This document shows positions 1 to 9,088 of a DNA stretch of 64,000 nucleotides, piece by piece. Each line of letters begins with the position of its first letter. Position 1 is the stretch's first letter. Below the pieces are notes generated by a model, which was not told the origin of the DNA, did not search any database, and saw only the letters and a list, made by a program, of their open reading frames with translations. The stretch covers positions 310,001 to 374,000 of the forward strand of contig JAFUFK010000013.1 in assembly GCA_017469925.1 (NCBI GenBank), in the 5' to 3' direction. The translations under genes and the position numbers were made by a program. This stretch comes from Bacteroidaceae bacterium (GTDB lineage: Bacteria; Bacteroidota; Bacteroidia; Bacteroidales; Bacteroidaceae).

Positions 1-794
1 ACTACCGGGTCCGCCCGGGCCGATATGCCGTCCGCCGGGGCGAGAGTATCCTGGCCCTGTTCCGCTGTCTCAGGAACGGCCAGCAGGAGCCCCTGAGGCT
101 GACCATCCCGTCCGTGCGGACGCTCGGCCAACTCTATGCCTACCTGGGCGAACGCCTCATGGTGGACTCGACGGCGCTGGCCCGGGCGCTGGCCAATGGT
201 TGGGCCGACGACGGCCATCGCTACACCGAGCAGACGCTGCCGGCCTTGTTTGTCCCGAATACTTACGAGGTGTATTGGAACGTCTCGACCGAGGAGTTGC
301 TGCGCCGCATGCAGCGCGAGCAGGACGCCTTCTGGCAGGGCGAGCGCGACCGCAAGGCGCGGGCCATGGGGATGACCCGCGAGGAGGTGGCCACGCTGGC
401 CAGCATCGTCGATGAGGAGACGGCCAACGACGCCGAGAAGCCCATGGTGGCCGGCATGTACGTCAAGCGCCTCGCCATCGGTATGCCCTTGCAGGCCGAC
501 CCGACGGTGAAGTTTGCCCTGGGCGACTTCTCCCTGCGTCGCATCTGGGGTAAGCACCTGACCATCGACAGCCCTTACAATACGTACAAGAACACGGGAC
601 TGCCGCCGGGCCCCATCCGCATTGCCTCCGTCGCGGGCATCGATGCGGTGCTCGACCACGTCCGCCACGACTACATCTACATGTGTGCCAAGGAGGACTT
701 CTCGGGCACGCACAACTTCGCCCGCACGTATCAAGAGCATTTGCAAAATGCAAAACGCTACGCCCAGGCACTTAACCAAAGAGGAATAAGATGA
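1..794 (+). CDS. mltG: Endolytic murein transglycosylase MltG, 3' part
   Basis: The reading frame is open from the first bases of the window and runs to 794, so the gene starts upstream. An internal GTG at 114 is not the real start because MltG-like sequence (YRVRPGRYAVRRGESI...) lies before it. MltG is an inner-membrane lytic transglycosylase that cuts nascent glycan strands and terminates their growth. Family signatures are visible: VATLASIVDEET with the catalytic-region glutamate, the ADPTVKFALG stretch, and SPYNTYKNTGLPPGPI near the end. The N-terminal membrane anchor is outside the window. The C-terminus (HLQNAKRYAQAL) overlaps a TGCAAAA-type heptad repeat at 741-758. Its stop overlaps the next start by four bases (ATGA), indicating translational coupling. 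Identification is confident; only the 5' end is missing. Confidence 0.93.
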   Translation, partial: YRVRPGRYAVRRGESILALFRCLRNGQQEPLRLTIPSVRTLGQLYAYLGERLMVDSTALARALANGWADDGHRYTEQTLPALFVPNTYEVYWNVSTEELLRRMQREQDAFWQGERDRKARAMGMTREEVATLASIVDEETANDAEKPMVAGMYVKRLAIGMPLQADPTVKFALGDFSLRRIWGKHLTIDSPYNTYKNTGLPPGPIRIASVAGIDAVLDHVRHDYIYMCAKEDFSGTHNFARTYQEHLQNAKRYAQALNQRGIR

Positions 795-1969
795 AACGAC
801 TGCTACTTTCCCTACTGCTACTGCCCGCCCTCGGGGCGTCGGCACAACCGATTACACTTGACCTCCGGGACAGCCTCGAGCGGCCCTGCTACTACGCCTC
901 CGTCCGGGTGCCTGACGGCAACTATCGGGTCACGGTGACCCTGGGCGCGAGGAAGTTCGCGGCATCGACCACCGTCAGGGCCGAGAGCCGCCGCCTGTTC
1001 ATCGAAAACGAACCGACCCGAAAGGGGGAGACCCGGACCATATCCTTCCTCGTCAACAAGCGCACACCGCGCATCGACGAAGGCGAACAGGTGCGCATCA
1101 AGGAACGCGAGCGCACGAAACTCAACTGGGACGACCTGCTCACCCTCGAGGTGACGGGCGACCGGCAGGCCGTGCAGCGCATCACCATCGAACGCGATAC
1201 CGTGGCTCCGACCGTATTCCTCTGCGGAAACTCGACGGTGGTTGACCAGGACGACGAGCCATGGGCCTCCTGGGGACAGATGATTACGCGCTGGTTTACG
1301 GACTCGGTCTGCTTCTGCAACCTGGCGGAGAGTGGCGAGACGGCCAGTACGTTCATCGGCGTCGGGCGCCTGAAGAAAGGTCTCTCGATGATGAAACCCG
1401 GCGACTACATCGTCATGGAGTTCGGCCACAACGACCAGAAGCAGCGTGGCCCCGGCATGGGAGCCTACTACAACTTCGCCACGGCCCTGAAGACCTTCGT
1501 CGATGAAGCCCGCCAGCGTGGTGCGCAGCCCATCTTCATTACGCCCACCCAGCGCCGCTCGTTCGACAAGGAGGGCCGCATCCGCGAGACTCATGCCGAC
1601 TACCCCGAGGCCATGCAGTGGGTGGCCGAGCGCGAGGGGTGCCCGCTCATCGACCTCCACCAGATGACCCGCGTGCTCTTTGAGTCGATGGGCGAGGAGG
1701 GCTCGAAGCGGGCCTTCGTCCACTATCCCGCAGGCAGTTATCCCGGACAGACAACGGCCTTTGCCGACAACACCCACTTCAATCCCTACGGAGCCTACGA
1801 GATAGCCAAGTGCGTCGTCGAGGGCCTGATAGCGGGGGGGATAGACTTCGTGCGCTATCTGCGTCCCGAGTATCCGCGCGGCTACAATCCCGCACGGCCC
1901 GACCCGGTGGAGACCTTCCATTGGGTCGATAGCAAGCACGTTGACCTGGTAAAGCCTGATGGAAATTAG
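791..1969 (+). CDS. Secreted rhamnogalacturonan acetylesterase-like SGNH hydrolase (CE12 type)
   Basis: A 392-residue protein with an N-terminal signal peptide (MKRLLLSLLLLPALGASAQ). It has a beta-rich N-terminal domain of about 130 residues and then an SGNH/GDSL hydrolase fold. Visible blocks: CGNSTV with the presumed nucleophile Ser148, GHND at 212-215, and DNTHFN with Asp326 and His329 of the catalytic triad. This arrangement matches CE12 rhamnogalacturonan acetylesterases, which remove acetyl groups from the pectin backbone. The GDS aspartate is Asn here. It overlaps mltG upstream and the glycosyltransferase gene downstream, so it is part of a four-gene coupled run, unusual company for a pectin esterase. 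The exact substrate is inferred. Confidence 0.82.
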   Translation: MKRLLLSLLLLPALGASAQPITLDLRDSLERPCYYASVRVPDGNYRVTVTLGARKFAASTTVRAESRRLFIENEPTRKGETRTISFLVNKRTPRIDEGEQVRIKERERTKLNWDDLLTLEVTGDRQAVQRITIERDTVAPTVFLCGNSTVVDQDDEPWASWGQMITRWFTDSVCFCNLAESGETASTFIGVGRLKKGLSMMKPGDYIVMEFGHNDQKQRGPGMGAYYNFATALKTFVDEARQRGAQPIFITPTQRRSFDKEGRIRETHADYPEAMQWVAEREGCPLIDLHQMTRVLFESMGEEGSKRAFVHYPAGSYPGQTTAFADNTHFNPYGAYEIAKCVVEGLIAGGIDFVRYLRPEYPRGYNPARPDPVETFHWVDSKHVDLVKPDGN

Positions 1970-2930
1970 GAAGATACTCCGTCGCTTCCGCGAGTTCGGC
2001 GGCTGGCGCCTGGTTCGCACCTATTGGCGCATGGGCGTCCTGGGGCCTGCCCTGGGCGAGTTGTTGCGCATGCCCTTCCGGCGCGGAGGCCGTATCCGCT
2101 CCTATTCCCAGTTGCTCAACCACGTAACCCCGCACCTGAAGTCCCAGTTCTATCCGCTCTTGTGCGACCTGAAGGCGAAGTACGACGCCCAACCTCTCGA
2201 CCACCGACGTAGCCGTCGGGTGTGGTTCTGCTGGCTACAAGGGCTGGACGAGGCGCCCGAGCTCGTCCGCGCGTGCCTCCACTCCCAGCGGGCCATCCTG
2301 AAGGACCGCGAGATTGTCGTCGTGACCGAGGCGAACTTCCCTGACTATGTCACCATGCCCGACTCCTTCCTCCGCCTCTACCGCGAAGGCAAGGTGCCCC
2401 GCGCCCTCTTCTCCGACCTCCTCCGCCTGGAGTTGCTCATAAAGTACGGCGGGACGTGGATGGATGCGACCGTCCTCTGCACGAGCGACAACTACCCGCC
2501 GCAGGTGTTCGACTGCGACCTCTTCATGTTCCAGTACTACTCGCGCCAGCGCCGCCAGGCGACGGGCGTCTCGAATTGGTTCATCACTGCGTGCACCAAC
2601 AACCCCCTCCTCCTCGTCCTGCGCGACATGCTCTATGCCTACTGGCAAGCCTACGACTGCACGGTCGATTACTACATCTTCCACCAGTTCTTTGCCTGGA
2701 TAGCCCGCGAGTACCCGGCCGAGATAGCCCGCATGCCCCGTGGCTCGAGCCTGGTGGCCATCTCCCTCGGGCAGAAGATGGACAGCGGCGAGCCCTACGA
2801 CGAGGCCTGGATGCAGCAACTCCTCTCGCACTGCTGCTTCCACAAACTCTCCTGCCGGACCGGCGGCCGACAGCTTACCGCCCCCCGAAGTTACTATTCC
2901 CACATCATTAAGTTAGCCCGCGAATTATGA
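1959..2930 (+). CDS. Capsular polysaccharide synthesis glycosyltransferase (Caps_synth / Gly_transf_sug type)
   Basis: A 323-residue soluble protein without a signal peptide. The central segment 'LLRLELLIKYGGTWMDATVLCT' region has the GG-W-D pattern of the sugar-transferring DXD-type glycosyltransferases related to Och1 and capsule synthesis proteins (Pfam Caps_synth/Gly_transf_sug). The W/F-rich segment 'VWFCWLQGLDEAPELVRACLHSQR' matches the beginning of this domain. The likely role is transfer of a hexose from a nucleotide sugar in surface polysaccharide synthesis at the cytoplasmic face. It starts inside the esterase gene (11-base overlap) and ends overlapping the GH2-like gene by four bases. 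Donor and acceptor are not readable from sequence. Confidence 0.8.
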   Translation: MEIRKILRRFREFGGWRLVRTYWRMGVLGPALGELLRMPFRRGGRIRSYSQLLNHVTPHLKSQFYPLLCDLKAKYDAQPLDHRRSRRVWFCWLQGLDEAPELVRACLHSQRAILKDREIVVVTEANFPDYVTMPDSFLRLYREGKVPRALFSDLLRLELLIKYGGTWMDATVLCTSDNYPPQVFDCDLFMFQYYSRQRRQATGVSNWFITACTNNPLLLVLRDMLYAYWQAYDCTVDYYIFHQFFAWIAREYPAEIARMPRGSSLVAISLGQKMDSGEPYDEAWMQQLLSHCCFHKLSCRTGGRQLTAPRSYYSHIIKLAREL

Positions 2931-5824
2931 AGAAAGCACTGCTACTGCTCATGGCCTTCGGCCTCCAGTTCTCCACGCCTGCCCCGCTCCTTGCCCAGCA
3001 CGACATCGACTTCGACCGCGACTGGAGCTACACCCACGGAGGCGAGACGAAGTACGTCACCCTGCCTCGTGCCTGGAACGAGGACTATGCCTACCGCGTA
3101 ATCATCGACGACCTGCCCACCGACACCGTCCGCTACACCAAACTCTTCCAACTGCCCAAGACGGCGCGCGGACAGAAGGTCTTCATCGAGTTCGAGGGGG
3201 CGCGCCAGATGGCCAAGGTGTGGCTCAACGGCCACCTCTTGGGCATACACGAAGATGGCATCACCGCCTTTGGCTTCGACCTGACGCCTTGGCTCGACTA
3301 CGAAGGCACGAACCGCATAGAGGTGCTCACCGACAACAGCTGGAACTACCACGAGGAGGCCACGGGCTCCACCATCCAGTGGAACAATCGTAACTTCAAC
3401 GCCAACTATGGCGGGCTGCCCAAGCACGTGCGCCTGCACATTCTCAATCCTGTCCACCAGACCCTTCCCCTCTTTTCGTCGTTCGGCACGACGGGCGTCT
3501 ATGTCTATGCCTCGGACATCGATGTCGCAAAACGCAAAATGCAAATCAACGTCGAGTCGCAGGTCCGCAACGAGAGCGACAAGGCCCAGCCCGTCCGCCT
3601 CGAGGTGGAAGTCGCCGACATGCGCGGCAACCGCATCGCCCGCTTCCGCTCCGACGCCGCGACCATAGCCGCAGGCCAGACCCTCACGCTCCGGGCCCGT
3701 CGCCACCTCTCGGGCATGCACTTCTGGTCGTGGGGCTATGGCTACCTCTACACCGTTACGACGCGCCTTGTCAGCGGCAAGCACATGCTGGACGAGGTAT
3801 CTACGCGCACGGGCTTCCGCAAGACCGAGTTTGCCAACGGGCAATTCCGCCTCAACGACCGCACGCTCATGGTCCACGGCTACGCCCAGCGCACGAGCAA
3901 CGAGTGGCCTGCCGTAGGCATGAGTGTACCCCCCTGGCTCAGCGACTACTCCAACGCCGAGATGGTGCGCAGTGGCGGCAACCTGGTGCGCTGGATGCAC
4001 ATCGCCCCCTGGCGACAGGACGTCGAGTCGTGCGACCGCGTCGGCCTGATTCAGGCCATGCCCGCCGGCGATGCCGAGAAGGACGTCACCGGCCGCCGCT
4101 GGGACATGCGCAAGGAGGTCATGCGCGACGCCATCGTCTATTACAAGAACAACCCCAGCATCATCTTCTACGAGTCGGGCAATGCCGGCATCAGCGAGGA
4201 GCACATGCAGGAGATGCTCGCCATCCGCGACCAGTACGACCCCTACGGCGGCCGAGCCATCGGTTGCCGAGAGATGCTGAGCAGCCACACGGCCGAGTAC
4301 GGGGGCGAGATGCTCTACATCAACAAGAGTGCCTACAAGCCCGTCTGGGCCATGGAATACTGCCGCGACGAGGCCCTGCGCCGCTACTGGGACGACTGGA
4401 GCTATCCCTACCACCGCCAGGGCGACGGGCCCCTGTATCGCAATGCCGACGCATCGGCCTACAACCAGAACTGCGACCAGTTTGCCATCGAGCACATACG
4501 CCGCTGGTTCGACTACTGGCAGTACCGTCCCGGCACGGGCAAGCGAGTGAGCAGCGGAGGCGTGAAGATAGTCTTCTCCGACACCAACACCCACCGCCGA
4601 GGCGAGTCGAACTACCGCACGAGTGGCGTGGTCGATGCCATGCGCCTGCCCAAAGACTCGTACTATGCCCACCAAGTCATGTGGGACGGATGGGTGACGC
4701 CCGAGGTGTCGCACACCCACATCATCGGCCACTGGAACTACGCGCCCGGCACGGTGAAGCCCGTCTATGTCGTCTCCGATGCGCCCATCGTCAAGCTCTA
4801 CCTCAACGGCCGCCTGCTGGGCAACCGCCCCAGCGTGGAATACCACTTCCTCCACACCTTCGACAGCATCCCCTTCGAACCGGGTGAGTTGCGCGCCGTC
4901 TCGTACGACGGGCAGGGAGGCTACCTGTCGGAGTGCAAACTGCAAACTGCAAACGAGCCCCATGCGATACGCCTCACCTCGCTGACCTCGCCCACGGGCT
5001 TCCTGGCCGACGGAGCCGACATGGCCCTGGTCACCTTCGAGGTAGTGGATGCCCAGGGGCGTCGCTGTCCCACGGACAATCGCCTGATAAACTTCACCCT
5101 CACCGGTCCTGCCGAGTGGCGCGGGGGCATTGCGAAGGGCGACGACAACCTCATCCTCTCCCGCCAACTGCCCGTAGAGTGTGGGGTAGGGCGCGTGCTG
5201 CTGCGCTCTACTACGGATGCGGGCCTTGTTACCCTGCATGCCGAAGCCGAGGGGGTGGAGGCTGCCCGCCTCACGCTGAAGACGCTTGCCGAGCCCCTGC
5301 CTGCCTCCAAGGAACTGAAGTTCCTGCGCGACGAGACACCCGCCACGCCTTCCTACACCGAGACGAAACGGACGCTCGACATCCGCTCCGCCGTCGCCGG
5401 CAGCAATCAGGCTGATGCCCAACTGAGCATCGACGACGACGAATACACCCAGTGGCAGAGCGACGGCCAGTTGCGTAACGCCTGGATTCGCTACGAACTC
5501 TCCGAGCCCGCGCAGGTCGATGAGATTAGCCTGAAACTACGCGACTGGCGCTCGCGCAGTTACAACCTGGAGGTGGTGGCCGACGACGGCACCGTCCTCT
5601 GGAGCGGACAGACGCCCCTGTCGCTGGGCTACGTCCTGCTGCCCCTGAAGCCTTGCGTGACACGCCACCTTACCCTGCGCCTGCGCGGGGCGGCCAGCAC
5701 GTCGGAGGACAATCCCTTCGGCCAGATTACCGAACTCGACCCCTCGAATAACGAGCAGCAGGAGGGTGGCCGCCGCCACGACCTGCGCATCGTCGAGTGC
5801 GACCTCCTGCGCCACGTCCGCTGA
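2927..5824 (+). CDS. Secreted glycoside hydrolase family 2-like protein with discoidin-like C-terminus
   Basis: A 965-residue exported protein with signal peptide MKKALLLLMAFGLQFSTPAPLLAQ. The order is a GH2 sugar-binding jelly roll (about 25-180, with LPRAWNED and VWLNGHLLG), an immunoglobulin-like domain, a TIM barrel (about 290-560), a DUF4982-like segment with VVSDAPIVKLYLNG, a Big-like domain, and an F5/8-type (discoidin) domain from about 820. GH2 enzymes are retaining exo-glycosidases such as beta-galactosidases and beta-glucuronidases. A likely nucleophile is Glu477 in WAMEYCRDE. The usual Asn-Glu acid/base motif is replaced by ESGNAG (Glu416, Asn419, Ala420). Short in-frame repeats encode DVAKRKMQI and ECKLQTAN at 3527-3546 and 4934-4954. 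It is the last gene of the run. Substrate is unknown. Confidence 0.85.
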   Translation: MKKALLLLMAFGLQFSTPAPLLAQHDIDFDRDWSYTHGGETKYVTLPRAWNEDYAYRVIIDDLPTDTVRYTKLFQLPKTARGQKVFIEFEGARQMAKVWLNGHLLGIHEDGITAFGFDLTPWLDYEGTNRIEVLTDNSWNYHEEATGSTIQWNNRNFNANYGGLPKHVRLHILNPVHQTLPLFSSFGTTGVYVYASDIDVAKRKMQINVESQVRNESDKAQPVRLEVEVADMRGNRIARFRSDAATIAAGQTLTLRARRHLSGMHFWSWGYGYLYTVTTRLVSGKHMLDEVSTRTGFRKTEFANGQFRLNDRTLMVHGYAQRTSNEWPAVGMSVPPWLSDYSNAEMVRSGGNLVRWMHIAPWRQDVESCDRVGLIQAMPAGDAEKDVTGRRWDMRKEVMRDAIVYYKNNPSIIFYESGNAGISEEHMQEMLAIRDQYDPYGGRAIGCREMLSSHTAEYGGEMLYINKSAYKPVWAMEYCRDEALRRYWDDWSYPYHRQGDGPLYRNADASAYNQNCDQFAIEHIRRWFDYWQYRPGTGKRVSSGGVKIVFSDTNTHRRGESNYRTSGVVDAMRLPKDSYYAHQVMWDGWVTPEVSHTHIIGHWNYAPGTVKPVYVVSDAPIVKLYLNGRLLGNRPSVEYHFLHTFDSIPFEPGELRAVSYDGQGGYLSECKLQTANEPHAIRLTSLTSPTGFLADGADMALVTFEVVDAQGRRCPTDNRLINFTLTGPAEWRGGIAKGDDNLILSRQLPVECGVGRVLLRSTTDAGLVTLHAEAEGVEAARLTLKTLAEPLPASKELKFLRDETPATPSYTETKRTLDIRSAVAGSNQADAQLSIDDDEYTQWQSDGQLRNAWIRYELSEPAQVDEISLKLRDWRSRSYNLEVVADDGTVLWSGQTPLSLGYVLLPLKPCVTRHLTLRLRGAASTSEDNPFGQITELDPSNNEQQEGGRRHDLRIVECDLLRHVR
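3527..3546 (+). repeat. Short 7-base-type tandem repeat inside the GH2-like gene
   Basis: Three copies of a GCAAAAC/GCAAAAT-type unit lie in the open reading frame and encode AKRKMQI between two beta-sheet domains. It is one of the dispersed TGCAAAN repeats of this window. Confidence 0.7.
4934..4954 (+). repeat. TGCAAAC heptad repeat, three exact copies, inside the GH2-like gene
   Basis: Three exact TGCAAAC units in a row (21 bases) keep the frame and encode CKLQTAN. They lie in a linker between the DUF4982-like and Big-like domains. Confidence 0.85.
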
Positions 5825-5863
5825 CATTTTTCTCCCTGGCGATGCAATAAATTTGCCAAAACG

Positions 5864-5895
5864 TTTGGCCATGTCAAAATAAAAGCCTACCTTTG
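5864..5895 (+). promoter_or_regulatory. Bacteroidota-type promoter for tRNA-Thr
   Basis: TTTG at 5864-5867 and TACCTTTG at 5888-5895, 20 bases apart, match the Bacteroidota housekeeping sigma pattern (TTTG, ~19-20, TAnnTTTG). The tRNA begins 10 bases after the -7 box. Confidence 0.85.
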
Positions 5896-5905
5896 CATCG
5901 CTTTT

Positions 5906-5978
<73 letters not shown>

Positions 5979-5987
5979 CTGGGCAAA

Positions 5988-6029
5988 GGAGAAGGGAACC
6001 TTGACTACGTGTCGGGGTTCTCTTTTTTT
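5988..6029 (+). terminator. Probable terminator after tRNA-Thr
   Basis: An imperfect hairpin (GAGAAGGGAACC against GGGGTTCTC) is followed by a run of seven T. The stem has a bulge, so confidence is moderate. Confidence 0.6.
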
Positions 6030-6059
6030 GTTTCCTTCGCGCGAAAAAGAAAGGATAAA

Positions 6060-6091
6060 TTTGGCATTGCGCGCGCGAATTCGTATCTTTG
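6060..6091 (+). promoter_or_regulatory. Bacteroidota-type promoter for the tlpA-queF operon
   Basis: TTTG at 6060-6063 and TATCTTTG at 6084-6091 are separated by 20 bases, the same spacing as the tRNA promoter just upstream. The first gene starts 27 bases after the -7 box. Confidence 0.85.
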
Positions 6092-6117
6092 CACGCATAA
6101 TATCAAATAGGTAACTC

Positions 6118-7209
6118 ATGAGTATGAAAAGAATTGTTTGCGCCCTGATGGTCCTTGGCCTGTCGATGGCCACGATGGGGCAGGTCAGCTACAAAGTGAC
6201 CTACAAGGGACTGGAGAATGGCAAGAAGGTGTATCTCAACAACGGCGAGACGCGTGCTGCAATGGACAGCGCCGTCGTGGAGGCCGGTGTCGTGAAGTTC
6301 AGCGGCCAAGTGCCCGAGAGCGTGGTGGCCGTACTGCACGAGCGCCCGGGCCAGGTACGTAACGCCCTCTACGAACTCGTGCTCGACGACTATCCCGTCA
6401 TCGTCCAGGAGGGTCAAATCGTCGAGGGCAGCGTGGCCAACCTGCGCTATGGCAAGTACCAGGACGAGCAGAACCGCCTGACCACCAAGGTACAGGACAT
6501 CATCGGCGAGTTCCGTAAGTTGCAGGAGCAGCACAACGGACAAATCCCCGAGGCCGACATGCAGTCACTGCGCGAACGCATGGAGCAGGTGAGCGAGGAG
6601 AGCGAGCGGCTGACACGTGGCATGCTCGACGAGAATCGCGACAACCTTCTCCCCCTGACCACATTGCTCTACAGCGCCGACAACCTGGGCTACGACTTCG
6701 TGGGCGAATACCTGAAGACCTACGACCTGGCCGACCGCGCCTCGCTGGCTCCCCTGAAGGAGATGCTGCGTCGCGAGGAGGTGAAGAAGCCGGGTGCCAA
6801 GGTGGTCAACTTCACGATGAAGAACCTCAAGGGCGAGACCGTCAACCTCACCGACTGGGTGGGCCGTGGCCAGTACGTGCTCGTCGATTTCTGGGCCTCG
6901 TGGTGCGGTCCCTGCCGTGCCGACATGCCCCACGTGAAGTCGCTCTACGAGAAGTACCACCCGAAGGGCTTCGAGATTGTGGGCGTGAGCCTCGACCGCA
7001 CTCAGGAGGCTTGGGAGAAGGGCGTCGAGAGTCTCGGCATCCCCTGGCCCCAGATGAGCGACCTGAAGTACTGGCAGTCGGAGGGCGCCGCCCTGTATAA
7101 CATCCGTGCCATCCCCGCGACGGTGCTCTTCGGCCCCGACGGCACGGTGGTCGAGTCCGGCCTGCGCGGCGAATCGTTGACCAAGAAACTGGAGGAAATC
7201 TATGAGTAG
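6118..7209 (+). CDS. TlpA-like thiol-disulfide oxidoreductase with DUF4369 N-terminus
   Basis: A 363-residue exported protein. The signal peptide ([20 protein letters not shown]) follows two extra residues if ATG 6118 is used; ATG 6124 is an equally good start. Residues ~22-120 form a DUF4369-type beta domain ([17 protein letters not shown]). A helical linker follows, then a thioredoxin fold from ~225 with WCGPC at Cys263 and Cys266 and the cis-proline region [12 protein letters not shown]. Such proteins keep cysteines reduced in the periplasm or serve cytochrome maturation. It leads a chain of overlapping genes; its 3' end overlaps queF by eight bases. Redox partner unknown. Confidence 0.9.
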   Translation: MSMKRIVCALMVLGLSMATMGQVSYKVTYKGLENGKKVYLNNGETRAAMDSAVVEAGVVKFSGQVPESVVAVLHERPGQVRNALYELVLDDYPVIVQEGQIVEGSVANLRYGKYQDEQNRLTTKVQDIIGEFRKLQEQHNGQIPEADMQSLRERMEQVSEESERLTRGMLDENRDNLLPLTTLLYSADNLGYDFVGEYLKTYDLADRASLAPLKEMLRREEVKKPGAKVVNFTMKNLKGETVNLTDWVGRGQYVLVDFWASWCGPCRADMPHVKSLYEKYHPKGFEIVGVSLDRTQEAWEKGVESLGIPWPQMSDLKYWQSEGAALYNIRAIPATVLFGPDGTVVESGLRGESLTKKLEEIYE

Positions 7210-7663
7210 GAACCGAGAGGAACTGGGTGCCCTGGGGCGCCGTACCGAGTATAGCCAGAACTATGCACCCGAGGTGCTGGAGACCTTCGAGAACCAGCAT
7301 CCCGACAACGACTACTGGGTCAGGTTCAACTGCCCCGAGTTCACGACATTGTGCCCCATCACGGGCCAACCCGACTTTGCGGAGATACGCATCTCGTACA
7401 TCCCCGACCTCCGCATGGTGGAGTCGAAGAGCCTGAAGCTCTACCTCTTCTCGTTCCGCAACCATGGCGACTTCCACGAGGACTGCGTCAACACGATCAT
7501 GAAGGACCTCGTCCGGCTGATGGACCCCAAGTACATCGAGGTGACGGGCCTCTTCACCCCTCGCGGCGGCATCAGCATCTACCCGTATGCCAACTACGGC
7601 CGCCCGGGCACGAAGTTCGAGCGCCTGGCCGAAGAACGCTTCATCCGGCATGACCTACACTGA
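7202..7663 (+). CDS. queF: NADPH-dependent 7-cyano-7-deazaguanine reductase
   Basis: A 153-residue protein of the short (unimodular, YkvM-type) QueF class. It reduces preQ0 to preQ1 in queuosine biosynthesis, in the cytosol. The family core is clear: [16 protein letters not shown] with the catalytic Cys51 and Asp58 (equivalent to Cys55/Asp62 of Bacillus QueF), the [20 protein letters not shown]/substrate motif and FHEDCVN. Full length for the short class. It starts within the end of the thioredoxin gene and its 3' end overlaps the HAD phosphatase start by 14 bases. The other queuosine genes are not in this window. Confidence 0.96.
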   Translation: MSRNREELGALGRRTEYSQNYAPEVLETFENQHPDNDYWVRFNCPEFTTLCPITGQPDFAEIRISYIPDLRMVESKSLKLYLFSFRNHGDFHEDCVNTIMKDLVRLMDPKYIEVTGLFTPRGGISIYPYANYGRPGTKFERLAEERFIRHDLH

Positions 7664-8354
7664 CCTGTTCATCGACTTCGACGACACCCTCTACGACACC
7701 CACGGCAATGCCGACATTGCCCTCCGGGAGTTGTACGAGCACTTCCGCCTCGACCGCTATTTCTCGCGTCCCGAGCAGTTCACCGAGCCCTATTGGCTGG
7801 CCAACGTCCTGCTCTGGAGCCAGTATGCCCGTGAGGAGATTACGCGCGACTATCTCATCGTCGAGCGCTTCCGCCGCCCGCTCTCCGTGGGCATGGGCGA
7901 GGGGGCTACGCGGGAGTTCTGCCTCGAGGTGAGCGACTGGTTCCTCGACTGCTGTGCCGACAAGCCCGGCACCATCGAGGGCGCCCACGACCTGATGGAC
8001 TATCTGCGCGCCCGTGGCTACCGGCTCCACATGACGAGCAACGGATTCCACGAGGTGCAGTACCGCAAGTTGCGGGCCAGCCGCCTGTTGGACTACTTCG
8101 ACACCATCATCCTGAGCGAGGACGCGGGCGTCAACAAACCCGCGCGGGCCTTCTTCGACTATGCCCTGCGTACCAGCAAGGCACGGCCCGAGACCACGCT
8201 GATGATTGGCGACAACTTCGTGACCGACATCCAGGGGGCGAAGGAGGCGGGCCTCAGTGTCCTCTTCTTCAACGCGCATCCCGACGAGTTCCAGGCGCCC
8301 GAGCCTGTCGATTACGAGGTCCACCGACTCTGTGACATCAAACAAATCCTATGA
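7650..8354 (+). CDS. HAD-family phosphatase, YjjG-like nucleotidase
   Basis: A 234-residue HAD hydrolase. The start at ATG 7650 gives [17 protein letters not shown], which puts the catalytic motif I (DFDDTLYD) at the N-terminus as usual; an in-frame upstream start would add an unrelated segment read through queF. Motif II is LHMTSNG, motif III is the lysine in [10 protein letters not shown], and motif IV is [16 protein letters not shown]. The family includes YjjG, a house-cleaning pyrimidine nucleotidase. It overlaps queF by 14 bases and the GT26 gene by four. The precise substrate cannot be read. Confidence 0.87.
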   Translation: MTYTDLFIDFDDTLYDTHGNADIALRELYEHFRLDRYFSRPEQFTEPYWLANVLLWSQYAREEITRDYLIVERFRRPLSVGMGEGATREFCLEVSDWFLDCCADKPGTIEGAHDLMDYLRARGYRLHMTSNGFHEVQYRKLRASRLLDYFDTIILSEDAGVNKPARAFFDYALRTSKARPETTLMIGDNFVTDIQGAKEAGLSVLFFNAHPDEFQAPEPVDYEVHRLCDIKQIL

Positions 8355-9088
8355 GCCTGAGACTGAAGACACTACGACTCGTACGGAGCAAGGCCGAACT
8401 CCAGAGCCTGCCCGAGGGGAAGGTGATGATAAACACCATCAACGCCCACTCGTACAACGTGGCGCAGCGCGACGAGGCCTTCGCCCGTGCCCTCCAGGGC
8501 GGGGTGCTCATCCCCGACGGGGCCAGCATCGTCTGGGCCTGCCGTTGGCTCCGTGCCGAGAGCCGGCCCGAGGAGCGCATTGCGGGCTGGGACCTGTTTG
8601 AGTACGAAATGCAGAAGTGCAAAGTGCAAAGTGCAAAGTGCAACCAGGCGCGGAAGGTCATGTTCATGGGCAGCAGCGAGCGCGTCCTGTCGCTCATCCG
8701 CGAGCGCATGGGCCGCGAGTACCCCGAACTGACGTGCGTCACCTACTCGCCCCCCTACAAGGCCCAGTTCTCCGAGGCCGACAACCGGGCCATCGTCGAG
8801 GCCATCAACACGGCCCGCCCCGACCTGCTCTGGATAGGCATGACGGCCCCGAAGCAGGAGAAGTGGGTCCACCAGCACTGGGACAAACTCGCGATAGACT
8901 GCCACGTGGGCGCCATCGGGGCCGTGTTCGACTTCTACGCAGGCACCCTCCGCCGGGCTCCCGAGTGGTGGCAACGCCACTCGCTGGAGTGGCTCTACCG
9001 CCTCCTGCGCGAGCCCCGTCGCATGTGGCGGCGCTACCTGGTGGGCAATGCGAAATTCATCGGTTACATGCTGAAGGAGAGACTATGA
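8351..9088 (+). CDS. WecG/TagA/CpsF family glycosyltransferase (GT26)
   Basis: A 245-residue glycosyltransferase of the WecG/TagA family. These proteins add N-acetyl-mannosamine or a related sugar to an undecaprenyl-linked intermediate at the inner face of the membrane. Seen: the substrate-site pattern [17 protein letters not shown] and [14 protein letters not shown], then the second half [11 protein letters not shown] and the Asn/Asp/Lys-rich [19 protein letters not shown], typical of the family's end. Between them an in-frame repeat at 8609-8645 inserts [13 protein letters not shown] into a loop before the beta strand MFMGSS. It overlaps its neighbours by four bases on both sides. Confidence 0.9.
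   Translation: MSLRLKTLRLVRSKAELQSLPEGKVMINTINAHSYNVAQRDEAFARALQGGVLIPDGASIVWACRWLRAESRPEERIAGWDLFEYEMQKCKVQSAKCNQARKVMFMGSSERVLSLIRERMGREYPELTCVTYSPPYKAQFSEADNRAIVEAINTARPDLLWIGMTAPKQEKWVHQHWDKLAIDCHVGAIGAVFDFYAGTLRRAPEWWQRHSLEWLYRLLREPRRMWRRYLVGNAKFIGYMLKERL
8609..8645 (+). repeat. TGCAAAG heptad repeat inside the GT26 gene
   Basis: Three exact TGCAAAG units plus a degenerate fourth and a degenerate preceding unit lie within the coding sequence. They encode KCKVQSAKC in frame. The same unit occurs between genes at 10808-10828 and in degenerate form elsewhere. Confidence 0.92.

Noticed and set aside
2942-5422. 826-codon minus-strand frame opposite the GH2-like gene
   Set aside because: A shadow of the GC-rich coding strand; the plus frame has signal peptide and domains.
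8609-8645. CRISPR-like array from TGCAAAG repeats
   Set aside because: No spacers, repeats too short, no cas genes nearby.
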